Shown: positions 1 to 5,530, counted from the first letter of the stretch. The stretch: DNA of 7,551 nt from JBGTFE01 sp036403235 (GCA_036403235.1 DASWRI010000064.1:1-7551); one strand, 5' to 3'. The notes: generated by a model not told the origin, from the letters alone. A program made the numbers and translations.

Positions 1-293
1 TACGAATTTTTGATTAAATCCTTTAGTTCGCTCGTCGCCAGCGCGTCGAGCCGCTCGACCGTCACCCAGTGATAGCGCGCCACATAATGCGCCGGAATGA
101 TGCCGTCTTTTTCGACGAGCTCGGCAAATTTTTCGGGCGTGCATTTGAAAGAAATGCTCTGCGCGGCGGTTTCCAGACCGGTGACGGCAAACATTTTCCG
201 GCCGATGCAGAACGTCAAATCGTTTCCCCATTTGACGTCTTCGGTGACGGCGGGAAGCGAGAGACAAAATTTGCGAATCTCCTCTAAATCCAT
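1..293 (-). CDS. MmcQ/YjbR family protein (partial, C-terminus beyond window)
   Basis: Translating the minus strand from the ATG at 293 gives an open frame of 97 codons running off the left edge, starting MDLEEIRKFCLSLPAVTEDV. What is visible matches the MmcQ/YjbR (DUF419) fold: an N-terminal helix with the 'CLSLPAVTED' signature (residues 9-18), the WGNDLTFCIGRKMFAV strand pair (21-36), 'SFKCTPEKFAEL' (46-57), and the family's IPAHYVARYHWVTVE block (66-80), followed by a helix ending in KNSY at the edge. Family members are about 110-120 residues, so about 20 residues are missing. They are small cytoplasmic proteins with a CyaY-like fold, often called DNA-binding, but their role is unsettled. 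The start lies 1 nt after the ltaE stop codon (295-297), so it is the last visible gene of the minus-strand operon. Identification is from recognised motifs; function is not known. Confidence 0.85.
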   Translation of the reverse strand, partial: MDLEEIRKFCLSLPAVTEDVKWGNDLTFCIGRKMFAVTGLETAAQSISFKCTPEKFAELVEKDGIIPAHYVARYHWVTVERLDALATSELKDLIKNS

Positions 294-294
294 T

Positions 295-1329
295 TTATTC
301 TCCGAGAATTTTTGCCAGCGCCAAGACGGTTTTCTCGACGTCCGCGCGCGAAACGTCGTAGTGCGTCACCATTCGAATCGTTTTGCCGAAACCGATTGCC
401 AAAATTCCTTCGTCCTTTAATTTCGTGCAGATTTCCGCCGAGTCTTTGCCCGTCGCGGAAACGTCGAAAATCACGATGTTGGTCACGACGCGCGCCAAAT
501 CGACTAGAACGCCTTTTAGATTAGCCACGCCTTCGGCCAAAACGCGCGCGTTTTCATGGTCGACGTGCAGAATTTTCGGCGTCTCTTCGAGAGCGATTAA
601 ACCGGCCGCCGCGAGCACGCCGACCTGTCGCATTCCGCCGCCGAGACGCTTGCGCCAGATGCGCGCTTCCGCGATAAAATCTTTCGTTCCCAAAATCATC
701 GAGCCGACCGGCGCGCCGAGCGCTTTTGAAAGACAAAACTGGACGGAATCGCAGTCTTTTGAAAGCGTTGCGACCGTCTCGCCCGACGCGGCCGAAGCGT
801 TAAAAATTCGCGCGCCGTCCAGATGAACGGGCAAATTTAACTCGTGCGCTCTGGCGCAGATTTCCGCGCAGTGCGCCGCCGTCATCACGCTTCCGCCCGC
901 GAAATTGTGCGTGTTTTCGAGACAAATTAAGCCGGTCGGGTTGGCGTAATAAGGCTGTTTGATATGCAGAACGGACGCGATTTCGCTCCATTTGAGCATC
1001 CCGCTTCCGTCCACGCTTTTGACCGGACGAACGAGAACGCCCGAAACGAACGAGGGCGCGCCAAGCTCGTAGTTGTAAATGTGCCCGCGCTCTTCGATGA
1101 TGATTTCGTCGCCGGGTTTTGTATGCAGCTTGACCGAAATTTGATTGCCCATCGAGCCGGTCGGGACAAACAGCGCGGCTTCCTTGCCGAAAATCCCGGC
1201 CGCCCGCTCCTGCAAACGATTGACGGTCGGGTCTTCCGAATAAACGTCGTCGCCGACTTCTGCCTCGGCCATCGCGCGCCGCATTTCAGGCGTCGGTTTT
1301 GTAACTGTGTCGCTTCTTAAATCAATCAT
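295..1329 (-). CDS. ltaE: Low-specificity L-threonine aldolase (PLP-dependent)
   Basis: This 344-residue protein is full length for the beta-eliminating-lyase type threonine aldolases, fold-type I PLP enzymes that cleave L-threonine or L-allo-threonine to glycine and acetaldehyde in the cytoplasm. Visible hallmarks are the N-terminal IDLRSDTVTKPTPEMRRAM (2-20), GDDVYSEDPTVNRLQ (26-40), the phosphate-binding PTGSMGNQ (56-63), His84 in ERGHIY (stacks on PLP in the family), Asp171 and Arg174 in HLDGARIFNA, and the Schiff-base Lys202 in CLSKALGAPVGS. The C-terminal domain starts around HVDHENARVLAEG (255-267). All catalytic residues expected for the family are present, so it should be active. The ATG at 1329 overlaps the stop of the upstream DUF5996 gene as ATGA, which fixes the start and suggests translational coupling. 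It could supply glycine or salvage acetaldehyde; substrate stereopreference cannot be read from the sequence. Confidence 0.95.
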   Translation of the reverse strand: MIDLRSDTVTKPTPEMRRAMAEAEVGDDVYSEDPTVNRLQERAAGIFGKEAALFVPTGSMGNQISVKLHTKPGDEIIIEERGHIYNYELGAPSFVSGVLVRPVKSVDGSGMLKWSEIASVLHIKQPYYANPTGLICLENTHNFAGGSVMTAAHCAEICARAHELNLPVHLDGARIFNASAASGETVATLSKDCDSVQFCLSKALGAPVGSMILGTKDFIAEARIWRKRLGGGMRQVGVLAAAGLIALEETPKILHVDHENARVLAEGVANLKGVLVDLARVVTNIVIFDVSATGKDSAEICTKLKDEGILAIGFGKTIRMVTHYDVSRADVEKTVLALAKILGE

Positions 1330-2249
1330 TTTAAGGGTGTTAATTTAAATTTTTCCGTGTCCCAATTTGCCGTTTTCGCGCCCGCCTGATACGCGCTTTC
1401 CAAAAAATTCAGAATCGTTTCGCGCGGATTTGCCGTTTTTCTGGCTTCGTCATACGTCAAAAGCGCGAGATGCCCGCCGCCGGATTCGCTCCAGAAGGCT
1501 TTTTCCGGTTGCAACGGCTCGCCGGTTAAATTTTCCGGTTCGGGCGCGACGTAAGAATAAAAAGCCGGTTCTTTTACGTTGTCGTCGCCCGTCCAGAAGC
1601 CGAAGCTAATGACTTCCTGCGAATAAGCTTCGCGCTCGACCGTTCCGGCTTCAGCGCGGACGGGCGCGGGTTTGCCGGAAAATCTCGTCAACGCAAGGTC
1701 GAAGCTGTGCCAGAAAAGATGAACCGGAGTCGATTTTCCGGTAAAGCGGCCGCGAAATTCTTCGAAAATGTCGTTTACTCCGACTAAAATTCGGCGGAAA
1801 CGCTCGATGTATTCTTTGTCGTAAGATTTGTTTTCCGTATTTTCGGCAAACGGCGTTTTTGAAGGCGCTTCATAGGGCACGGCCCAAATTTTCGCTTCGA
1901 TGCCGTGCGCGCTTAAATTTTCAAAAATTTGGCGATAAAAATCCGCCACCGTCAAGCCGTCGCGCAAATCGAATTCACACCTTGCGCCCGCGCTCGTCAA
2001 AATTTTGAGCTTGTGCTCGACGAAATCAAACTCGATTTCGAAATTGCCGTTTTTGTATGGAATCGGGCGCGTCGTCAAACCGCGCGTCGAAACATAAAAC
2101 GGGACGTGCCACCAGTGATTAAGCCGCGGAAAAAGCGCGAGCCGAATTTTCCCGACGATTTGCAGGTAAAGATGCAGCGTGTTTTTCGTCGCGCGCCAAT
2201 CTTCGAGCGGGAGCGGCGGAAACGTTTCGCCCGTTTCAAAATGATTCAT
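1326..2249 (-). CDS. DUF5996 family protein
   Basis: The 307-residue cytoplasmic protein has no signal peptide or membrane segment. It matches the DUF5996 type by several blocks: FPPLPLEDWRATKNTLHLYL (10-29), the aromatic and basic HWWHVPFYVSTRGLTTRPIP (45-64), DGLTVADFYRQIFENL (97-112), PVHLFWHSFDLALTRFSGK (175-193), EVISFGFWTGD (212-222) and SESGGGHLALLTYDEAR (254-270). The many conserved Trp/His/Arg residues suggest a ligand-binding or enzymatic pocket, but no function is established and I do not assign one. The frame remains open 51 nt further upstream to an ATG at 2300. I chose the ATG at 2249 because it overlaps the stop of the zinc-finger gene as ATGA, and because the extra 17 residues (MLPRQFIFRDSAGRGKF) would lie wholly inside that gene and look unlike the family N-terminus. 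Its own stop overlaps the ltaE start in the same way, so it is locked between them in the operon. Confidence 0.85.
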   Translation of the reverse strand: MNHFETGETFPPLPLEDWRATKNTLHLYLQIVGKIRLALFPRLNHWWHVPFYVSTRGLTTRPIPYKNGNFEIEFDFVEHKLKILTSAGARCEFDLRDGLTVADFYRQIFENLSAHGIEAKIWAVPYEAPSKTPFAENTENKSYDKEYIERFRRILVGVNDIFEEFRGRFTGKSTPVHLFWHSFDLALTRFSGKPAPVRAEAGTVEREAYSQEVISFGFWTGDDNVKEPAFYSYVAPEPENLTGEPLQPEKAFWSESGGGHLALLTYDEARKTANPRETILNFLESAYQAGAKTANWDTEKFKLTPLK

Positions 2250-2530
2250 AAATTTTCCGCGTCCGGCAGAGTCTCGAAAAATAAATTGTCGGGGTAGCAA
2301 AAGCCCCAGTCCTCGCCTTTTTCAAAGGATTTGATAATCGGGTGACCGCTCGCGTGAAAATGTTTCGTCGCGTGGCGATTCGGGCTCGAGTCGCAGCAAC
2401 CGACGTGGCCGCACGTTTCGCAGAGCCGCAGGTGAACCCAGGCCGCGCCGATTTTCAGGCAGTCTTCGCAGCCCTCGGCGCTCGGCTCGACCTCTCTGAT
2501 TTCGCTTAGATGTTCGCATTTCGCTGTCAT
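2246..2530 (-). CDS. Stand-alone UBP-type zinc-finger protein
   Basis: This 94-residue protein is almost entirely one UBP-type (ZnF-UBP, PF02148-like) zinc finger. Candidate ligands are spaced as in the three-zinc version of the fold: Cys5-x-His7, Cys21-x2-Cys24, Cys37-x2-Cys40, Cys45, His53, His57 and His63. The downstream aromatic box DWGFCYPDNLFFE (74-86) is also family-like. In eukaryotes this domain (HDAC6, BRAP2, USP5) binds the free C-terminal GlyGly of ubiquitin. Stand-alone bacterial members are widespread and their ligand is not known. The product should be cytoplasmic, as it has no signal peptide. It starts 4 nt after the flavoprotein stop and ends in an ATGA overlap with the DUF5996 gene. 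No good Shine-Dalgarno is visible ahead of its ATG, so translation probably relies on coupling. The family call is confident; the role is open. Confidence 0.88.
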   Translation of the reverse strand: MTAKCEHLSEIREVEPSAEGCEDCLKIGAAWVHLRLCETCGHVGCCDSSPNRHATKHFHASGHPIIKSFEKGEDWGFCYPDNLFFETLPDAENL

Positions 2531-2534
2531 AAAT

Positions 2535-3149
2535 TTATAATTGTCCGCTCACGACGACTTCGATTTCGCCGTGCGTCTTTTTGAGCATGTCGGCGAGCGA
2601 CGCGCCCAAATCTTCGAGAATATTTCTTGTTTTTTCGTCCGTCATTTCTTCGGCGTCGCCTTCAAATTTGGAAGCGACAAACGAGACGGCGATTTCCGAC
2701 GGCAAAACGTTGACGAGCATAATCGAAAGCACGCCGCGCAGATGCGCGAGACACCGCAACCCGCCGAAAGCGCCGGGCGAAGCGGTGCAGATGGCCGCGA
2801 CTTTTCCTTTGAAAACTTCTATCTGGCCGAACTTTTCGCTTTTGCGCGAAGCCCAGTCAATCGCGTTTTTCAATCCGCCCGGAATCGAGCCGTTATATTC
2901 GGGCGAAGCTATCAAAAGCCCGTCGTGCTCGCTCAAAAGCTGCTGGAATTTCAAGGCGTTGGCGTCGAAACCGGCGCCCGTATGTTCGTCCGAGTTATAA
3001 ACCGGCATCGGCAACGAGCGCAAATCAATTTCGGTTACTTCCGCGCCCGCCCGCCGCGCGCCCGCAATCGCCGCCCGCAAAACTCGCTTGTTATACGAAT
3101 GCTCGCGGAGACTGCCCGCAAAGGCTAAAATCCTGGGTTTTTTCGCCAT
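2535..3149 (-). CDS. NADPH-dependent FMN reductase family flavoprotein
   Basis: A 204-residue flavodoxin-fold protein of the NADPH-dependent FMN reductase family (PF03358; YieF/ChrR/ArsH-like quinone, chromate or azo reductases). The FMN phosphate loop is AGSLREHSYNKR (11-22). The isoalloxazine-contacting signature SPEYNGSIPGGLKNAIDW lies at 82-99, and a second glycine-rich loop GAFGGLR at 126-132. All are intact, so FMN binding and NAD(P)H-dependent reduction of quinones or similar acceptors in the cytoplasm is likely; the true substrate is not visible. The frame continues 36 nt upstream to an ATG at 3185 (MANFSFIERNNF...). I prefer the ATG at 3149 because MAKKPRILAFAGSLR begins as family members do and an AGAGAG purine tract lies about 10 nt before it. 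This is the promoter-proximal gene of the five-gene minus-strand cluster, divergent from the carbonic anhydrase-like gene. Confidence 0.9.
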   Translation of the reverse strand: MAKKPRILAFAGSLREHSYNKRVLRAAIAGARRAGAEVTEIDLRSLPMPVYNSDEHTGAGFDANALKFQQLLSEHDGLLIASPEYNGSIPGGLKNAIDWASRKSEKFGQIEVFKGKVAAICTASPGAFGGLRCLAHLRGVLSIMLVNVLPSEIAVSFVASKFEGDAEEMTDEKTRNILEDLGASLADMLKKTHGEIEVVVSGQL

Positions 3150-3231
3150 AAAATTATTTCTCTCTATAAAAGAAAAGTTTGCCACGAATCAGGGCGGAAC
3201 TCCAATTCTCGGCAGGCGATTTCTTTCGCTT

Positions 3232-3259
3232 TTGGTCTTAGCGTCTTTCAAGTTAAAAT
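3232..3259 (+). promoter_or_regulatory. Candidate promoter for the gamma-carbonic anhydrase-like gene
   Basis: TTGGTC (3232-3237) and TAAAAT (3254-3259) are 16 bp apart and resemble a sigma-70 -35/-10 pair. The -10 overlaps the first possible ATG (3258-3260). If it is used, transcription would begin about 3266, which excludes that ATG and leaves only a very short leader before the ATG at 3273. This is inferred from pattern alone. Confidence 0.35.
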
Positions 3260-3272
3260 GAAAAATCAAAAA

Positions 3273-3785
3273 ATGATTAAATCTTTTCAAAATCTGCATC
3301 CGAAAATTCACGAAACGGCTTTTATCGCCGAAAATGCGACGGTTGTCGGCGACGTCGAAATCGGCGAGCAGGCGAGCGTCTGGTACGGCTCGATTCTGCG
3401 TGGCGACGTCAATTACATACGCATCGGCGCGCGGACGAACATCCAGGACGCGAGTGTGATACACGTTTCGAGCCGGACGCATCCGACCGTTCTCGAAGAC
3501 GAAGTGACGGTCGGGCATCGAGTCACTTTGCACGGCTGTTATGTCGAAACAGGTTGTCTTGTCGGCATCGGCTCAATTATCTTAGATGGAGTTCGCGTCG
3601 GCGCAAATTCACTGGTCGCGGCGGGCAGTCTTTTGACGCCGAATACTGTGATTCCGCCCGCATCGCTCGTGATGGGCGCTCCGGCACGGGTAAAACGCGC
3701 GCTGACTGGCGAAGAAGTTGAAAATTTGAAAAAATTCTGGCTCAATTATGTATCATTGAGCGAAATTTACAGACTCAACTTATGA
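3273..3785 (+). CDS. Gamma-class carbonic anhydrase family protein (left-handed beta-helix)
   Basis: The protein (170 residues from 3273) is full length for the YrdA/PaaY/gamma-carbonic anhydrase family. Hexapeptide repeats run from about residue 17 to 125 (for example NATVVGDVEIGEQASVWYGS), forming a left-handed beta-helix trimer, followed by a C-terminal helix (residues about 145-165). The three zinc/iron ligands of the archaeal enzyme Cam appear as His64 (VIHVSS), His82 (VGHRVT) and His87 (TLHGC). Arg43 and Asp45 in LRGDVNYI and Gln58 in NIQDASV match its subunit-interface and active-site residues. The acidic loop carrying the proton-shuttle Glu of Cam is not seen, as is usual for this shorter subgroup, so hydratase activity is uncertain. 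An in-frame ATG 15 nt upstream (3258) would add MKNQK. I prefer 3273 because MIKSFQNLHPKIHETAFI is the usual family N-terminus and a -10-like box overlaps the earlier ATG. Neither start has a clear ribosome site. Confidence 0.88.
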   Translation: MIKSFQNLHPKIHETAFIAENATVVGDVEIGEQASVWYGSILRGDVNYIRIGARTNIQDASVIHVSSRTHPTVLEDEVTVGHRVTLHGCYVETGCLVGIGSIILDGVRVGANSLVAAGSLLTPNTVIPPASLVMGAPARVKRALTGEEVENLKKFWLNYVSLSEIYRLNL

Positions 3786-3795
3786 GTTAGATAAT
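3766..3795 (+). promoter_or_regulatory. Candidate promoter for the first PagL-like gene
   Basis: TTTACA (3766-3771) and GATAAT (3790-3795) are separated by 18 bp and straddle the end of the carbonic anhydrase-like gene (stop 3783-3785). The gene that follows starts at 3823, leaving a leader of about 20 nt that holds its ribosome site. This is a consensus-based guess; read-through from upstream is equally possible. Confidence 0.35.
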
Positions 3796-3806
3796 TGTAG
3801 TAAAAC

Positions 3807-3812
3807 AAGGGG
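3807..3812 (+). promoter_or_regulatory. Ribosome binding site, AAGGGG
   Basis: AAGGGG lies 10 nt before the ATG at 3823, and a second purine run, AAGGG, ends 2 nt before it. It is the clearest Shine-Dalgarno-like site in the window, since most other starts here have weak or no visible site. It supports 3823 as the start of the first PagL-like gene. Confidence 0.5.
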
Positions 3813-3822
3813 AACAAGGGTA

Positions 3823-4653
3823 ATGCTAAAACTTTCAGGAGTTTTATTTTTTGTTTTATTCGTTTTTATTCACACAAATCCAGCCCAGACAATAGAAAAA
3901 GACAATTTACAGACTGAAACCGAAAGGCTGGAAACGCGTGTTTTCGGAAAAAATCCGTTTTCGCAAAAAGACGAGAGCGGAAAGCTTTTTAAAAACCGCT
4001 CGTTTCGGAATTTTCCGGATAAAAAGGCCGCGCCGGACGAAAAAAACACGCCCGGGCCGACCGGCTACAAGCTCGGTCGCGGCGAAAAAGAATGGAATTT
4101 CGAGTTCGGCTTCTCGCCGCTTGAGCCGACGCATTTTACGGGCGAAAAGGAATACAACACGGCCGGACGAAAGCTCGGCCTCGCCGTTTTTCGCTGGGGA
4201 CGCGTTATCGGGACGGCGAAACACATCACCTGGCAATATCTGTTCGAAGCCGTTCCGCTGATAATTTCGCTAAAAAACGAAGTGACGAATCCCGATTACG
4301 TCTCGCCGGCCGCGACGCCCGACGTTGCGCCGACCAGGCGCGAGACGAGTTACGGGTTTGGTCTGACGCCCGCCTCGTTTCGCTTTTATTTTTTCCCGAA
4401 AAGCCGTCTCAAACCGTTTACGCAAATCGGCGCGGGTTTTGTTTATATGAATAAGCCGATGCCGATGCCGAACACGACCAGACTTAACTTCGCCGGTTAC
4501 TGGGGCGGCGGCCTGATGTATCAGCTCAAGCGCGACCGCGCCATCACGCTCAGCTATCGGTATCTGCATATGTCCAACGCCAACGTCACCTATAATCCGG
4601 GCTACAACGCCAACGTTTTCGCGCTCGGCTATTCGTTTTTTTACGGCAAGTAG
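3823..4653 (+). CDS. PagL-like outer-membrane beta-barrel (acyloxyacyl hydrolase/lipid A deacylase family), paralog 1
   Basis: The 276-residue product begins with a Sec signal peptide (hydrophobic 4-17, probable cleavage after NPA near 21). Next comes a charged, low-complexity linker of about 65 residues (24-88, rich in Lys/Glu/Asn/Pro), then a barrel domain (90-276) of alternating aromatic strands ending in an aromatic residue near the C-terminus (GYSFFYGK). The signature SYRYLHMSNANVTYNPGYN (244-262) matches the PagL/acyloxyacyl hydrolase family: His249 and Ser251 fit the catalytic His-x-Ser and Asn252 the following Asn. PagL removes a 3-O-acyl chain from lipid A in the outer membrane. The acid of the triad is not obvious here: Asn or Ala lies where the Pseudomonas enzyme has Glu, so activity is unproven. 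The barrel aligns along its whole length with the neighbour at 4811-5446, but the linker is unique to this copy. Confidence 0.8.
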   Translation: MLKLSGVLFFVLFVFIHTNPAQTIEKDNLQTETERLETRVFGKNPFSQKDESGKLFKNRSFRNFPDKKAAPDEKNTPGPTGYKLGRGEKEWNFEFGFSPLEPTHFTGEKEYNTAGRKLGLAVFRWGRVIGTAKHITWQYLFEAVPLIISLKNEVTNPDYVSPAATPDVAPTRRETSYGFGLTPASFRFYFFPKSRLKPFTQIGAGFVYMNKPMPMPNTTRLNFAGYWGGGLMYQLKRDRAITLSYRYLHMSNANVTYNPGYNANVFALGYSFFYGK

Positions 4654-4670
4654 AGAAAAGCCACAGGCGA

Positions 4671-4740
4671 AGAGGGACGAGGGACAAGTTAAAACGTATT
4701 TTCTCTCGTCACTTGTCACTTTCTCTCACTTCCTGTCCCT
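4671..4740. repeat. Inverted array of degenerate heptamers (GKGACRA) between the PagL-like genes
   Basis: On the plus strand, GGGACGA GGGACAA GT (4674-4689) are heptamers in phase. Read on the minus strand, 4740 down to 4703 contains AGGGACA, then GTGAGAG, then GTGACAA GTGACGA. The two arms face each other around an AT-rich centre (4690-4700). GACAAGT (4683-4689) is perfectly complementary to ACTTGTC (4711-4717), and AGGGAC (4673-4678) to GTCCCT (4735-4740), so an interrupted hairpin can form. It has no protein-coding sense and lies in a spacer. It resembles the short tandem heptanucleotide elements known in some cyanobacteria in style only; it may be a dispersed repeat or act as a transcription boundary. 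Confidence 0.5.
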
Positions 4741-4762
4741 TTCTTTAACTCTGCAAATAAGT

Positions 4763-4768
4763 TAAAAT
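4763..4768 (+). promoter_or_regulatory. Candidate -10 box (TAAAAT) upstream of the second PagL-like gene
   Basis: TAAAAT in the context AAGTTAAAATC lies 42 nt before the ATG at 4811. The same AAGTTAAAAT string occurs at 3250-3259 ahead of the carbonic anhydrase-like gene. No convincing -35 is seen at 16-18 bp, so support rests on this repeated context and on position in the spacer. Confidence 0.35.
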
Positions 4769-4810
4769 CTTGTTCGTTTTAACTAATCCACATTTCTCTG
4801 GAAATAATCT

Positions 4811-5446
4811 ATGAAATTTTTTATTTTTTCGGCTCTTATTTTGTTTTTATTCACCGTGAGCGTTTCGGCGCAGGACGATTACGAGACGGGGAAAAACGAA
4901 CTCACCGTCTGGGGCGGCTTTTCGCCCGATTCCTCGACGCTCATCAAGGGAACGGGACGAACGCCGGACGCTCGTTTCGGCCTCGTCGCCTTTCGATACG
5001 CGCGGCGCTTTAACACGGGCGACACGGTAAATCTGAAATACACGGCGGACGTTATTCCGGCGGCGTTTTTAAATTATCCCGATTTTCAGATAACCCAGCC
5101 GACGCCGTCCACGTTTCAAATTAACGACGTGCGCCCGACACGCTACGCGTTCGGCGTTTCGCCGCTCGGAATTCAGGCGAATTTTCGCCCGCGCAAAAAA
5201 GTCCAGCCGTTTATCGAGGCGACCGGCGGGCTTTTGTATTTCAATAAGCGCACGCCGAATTATGTCGGGACGCGCTTTGCCTTTACGGCCGACGTCGGCG
5301 GCGGCATCGAGTTCAAGTTAAAGGAAAAACGCGCCTTCACGGTCGGCTACAAATATTTTCATATCTCAAACGGCAACCGCGGAATCGAAAACCCGGGCTT
5401 TGACAACAACCTGATTTACGTCGGCTACACGTTTTTCTCGAAATAA
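4811..5446 (+). CDS. PagL-like outer-membrane beta-barrel (acyloxyacyl hydrolase/lipid A deacylase family), paralog 2
   Basis: The 211-residue protein has a clear signal peptide, MKFFIFSALILFLFTVSVSA, with predicted cleavage after Ala20. A barrel follows directly, without the long linker of its neighbour. Shared landmarks with paralog 1 are WGGFSP (34-39), RFGLVAFRYAR (55-65), RPTRYAFGVSPLGIQANFRP (108-127), VQPFIEATGGLLYFNK (131-146), DVGGGIEFKLK (161-171) and the active-site block YKYFHISNGNRGIENPGFDNN (180-200). His184 and Ser186 fit the catalytic His-x-Ser of PagL, and Asp198 sits 12 residues after the Ser, the same distance as Glu140 from Ser128 in Pseudomonas PagL. A complete His-Ser-acid triad is therefore conceivable. 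It is expected in the outer membrane, trimming lipid A or a related acylated glycolipid. It probably has its own promoter, since the 157-nt spacer before it holds a repeat hairpin and a TAAAAT box. It ends in an aromatic-rich last strand (YVGYTFFSK). Confidence 0.83.
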   Translation: MKFFIFSALILFLFTVSVSAQDDYETGKNELTVWGGFSPDSSTLIKGTGRTPDARFGLVAFRYARRFNTGDTVNLKYTADVIPAAFLNYPDFQITQPTPSTFQINDVRPTRYAFGVSPLGIQANFRPRKKVQPFIEATGGLLYFNKRTPNYVGTRFAFTADVGGGIEFKLKEKRAFTVGYKYFHISNGNRGIENPGFDNNLIYVGYTFFSK

Positions 5447-5454
5447 AAATCGTG

Positions 5455-5460
5455 TAAAAT
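5455..5460 (+). promoter_or_regulatory. Candidate -10 box (TAAAAT) at the head of the hisS spacer
   Basis: TAAAAT in the context CGTGTAAAATC lies 8 nt after the stop of the second PagL-like gene and about 150 nt before hisS. If it is used, the hisS mRNA would carry a leader of about 145 nt containing the two hairpins at 5486-5530. No good -35 is visible, so this is a weak call. Confidence 0.28.
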
Positions 5461-5485
5461 CAGAATTGAAGTTTCAAGGGCGGTC

Positions 5486-5530
5486 AAAATTGGCTGCCTT
5501 TTCAATTTTTGCAATTTATTTTGAATTGCA
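5486..5530 (+). promoter_or_regulatory. Two abutting AT-rich hairpins in the spacer upstream of hisS
   Basis: AAAATTG (5486-5492) pairs with CAATTTT (5503-5509) across a 10-nt loop. Immediately after it, TGCAATT (5510-5516) pairs with AATTGCA (5524-5530) across a 7-nt loop. Both 7-bp stems are perfect but AT-rich. The first arm could instead pair with CAATTT at 5512-5517, so the two may be alternative structures. There is no GC-rich stem with a U-run, so this is not a standard intrinsic terminator. The rest of the 5447-5613 spacer shows no gene or tRNA. Confidence 0.35.

Noticed and set aside
2541..3128. A 195-codon plus-strand open frame opposite the flavin reductase gene
   Set aside because: It has no recognisable motifs and an Arg-rich composition typical of antisense frames in gcg/cgc-biased genes. 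The minus-strand frame has clear FMN-binding signatures.
3164..3169. TTATAG on the minus strand as a -10 box for the five-gene operon
   Set aside because: No acceptable -35 lies 16-18 bp upstream, and it would leave a leader of under 10 nt overlapping the purine-rich ribosome site, so the operon promoter is left unassigned.
3189..3533. A minus-strand frame of 114 codons covering the divergent spacer and the start of the carbonic anhydrase-like gene
   Set aside because: It has no family resemblance and is mostly antisense to the well-supported beta-helix gene.
4671..4740. CRISPR array or intrinsic terminator
   Set aside because: The repeat units are only 7 nt, degenerate and mirrored, with no spacers. 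The hairpin is interrupted and lacks a GC-rich stem followed by a T-run.
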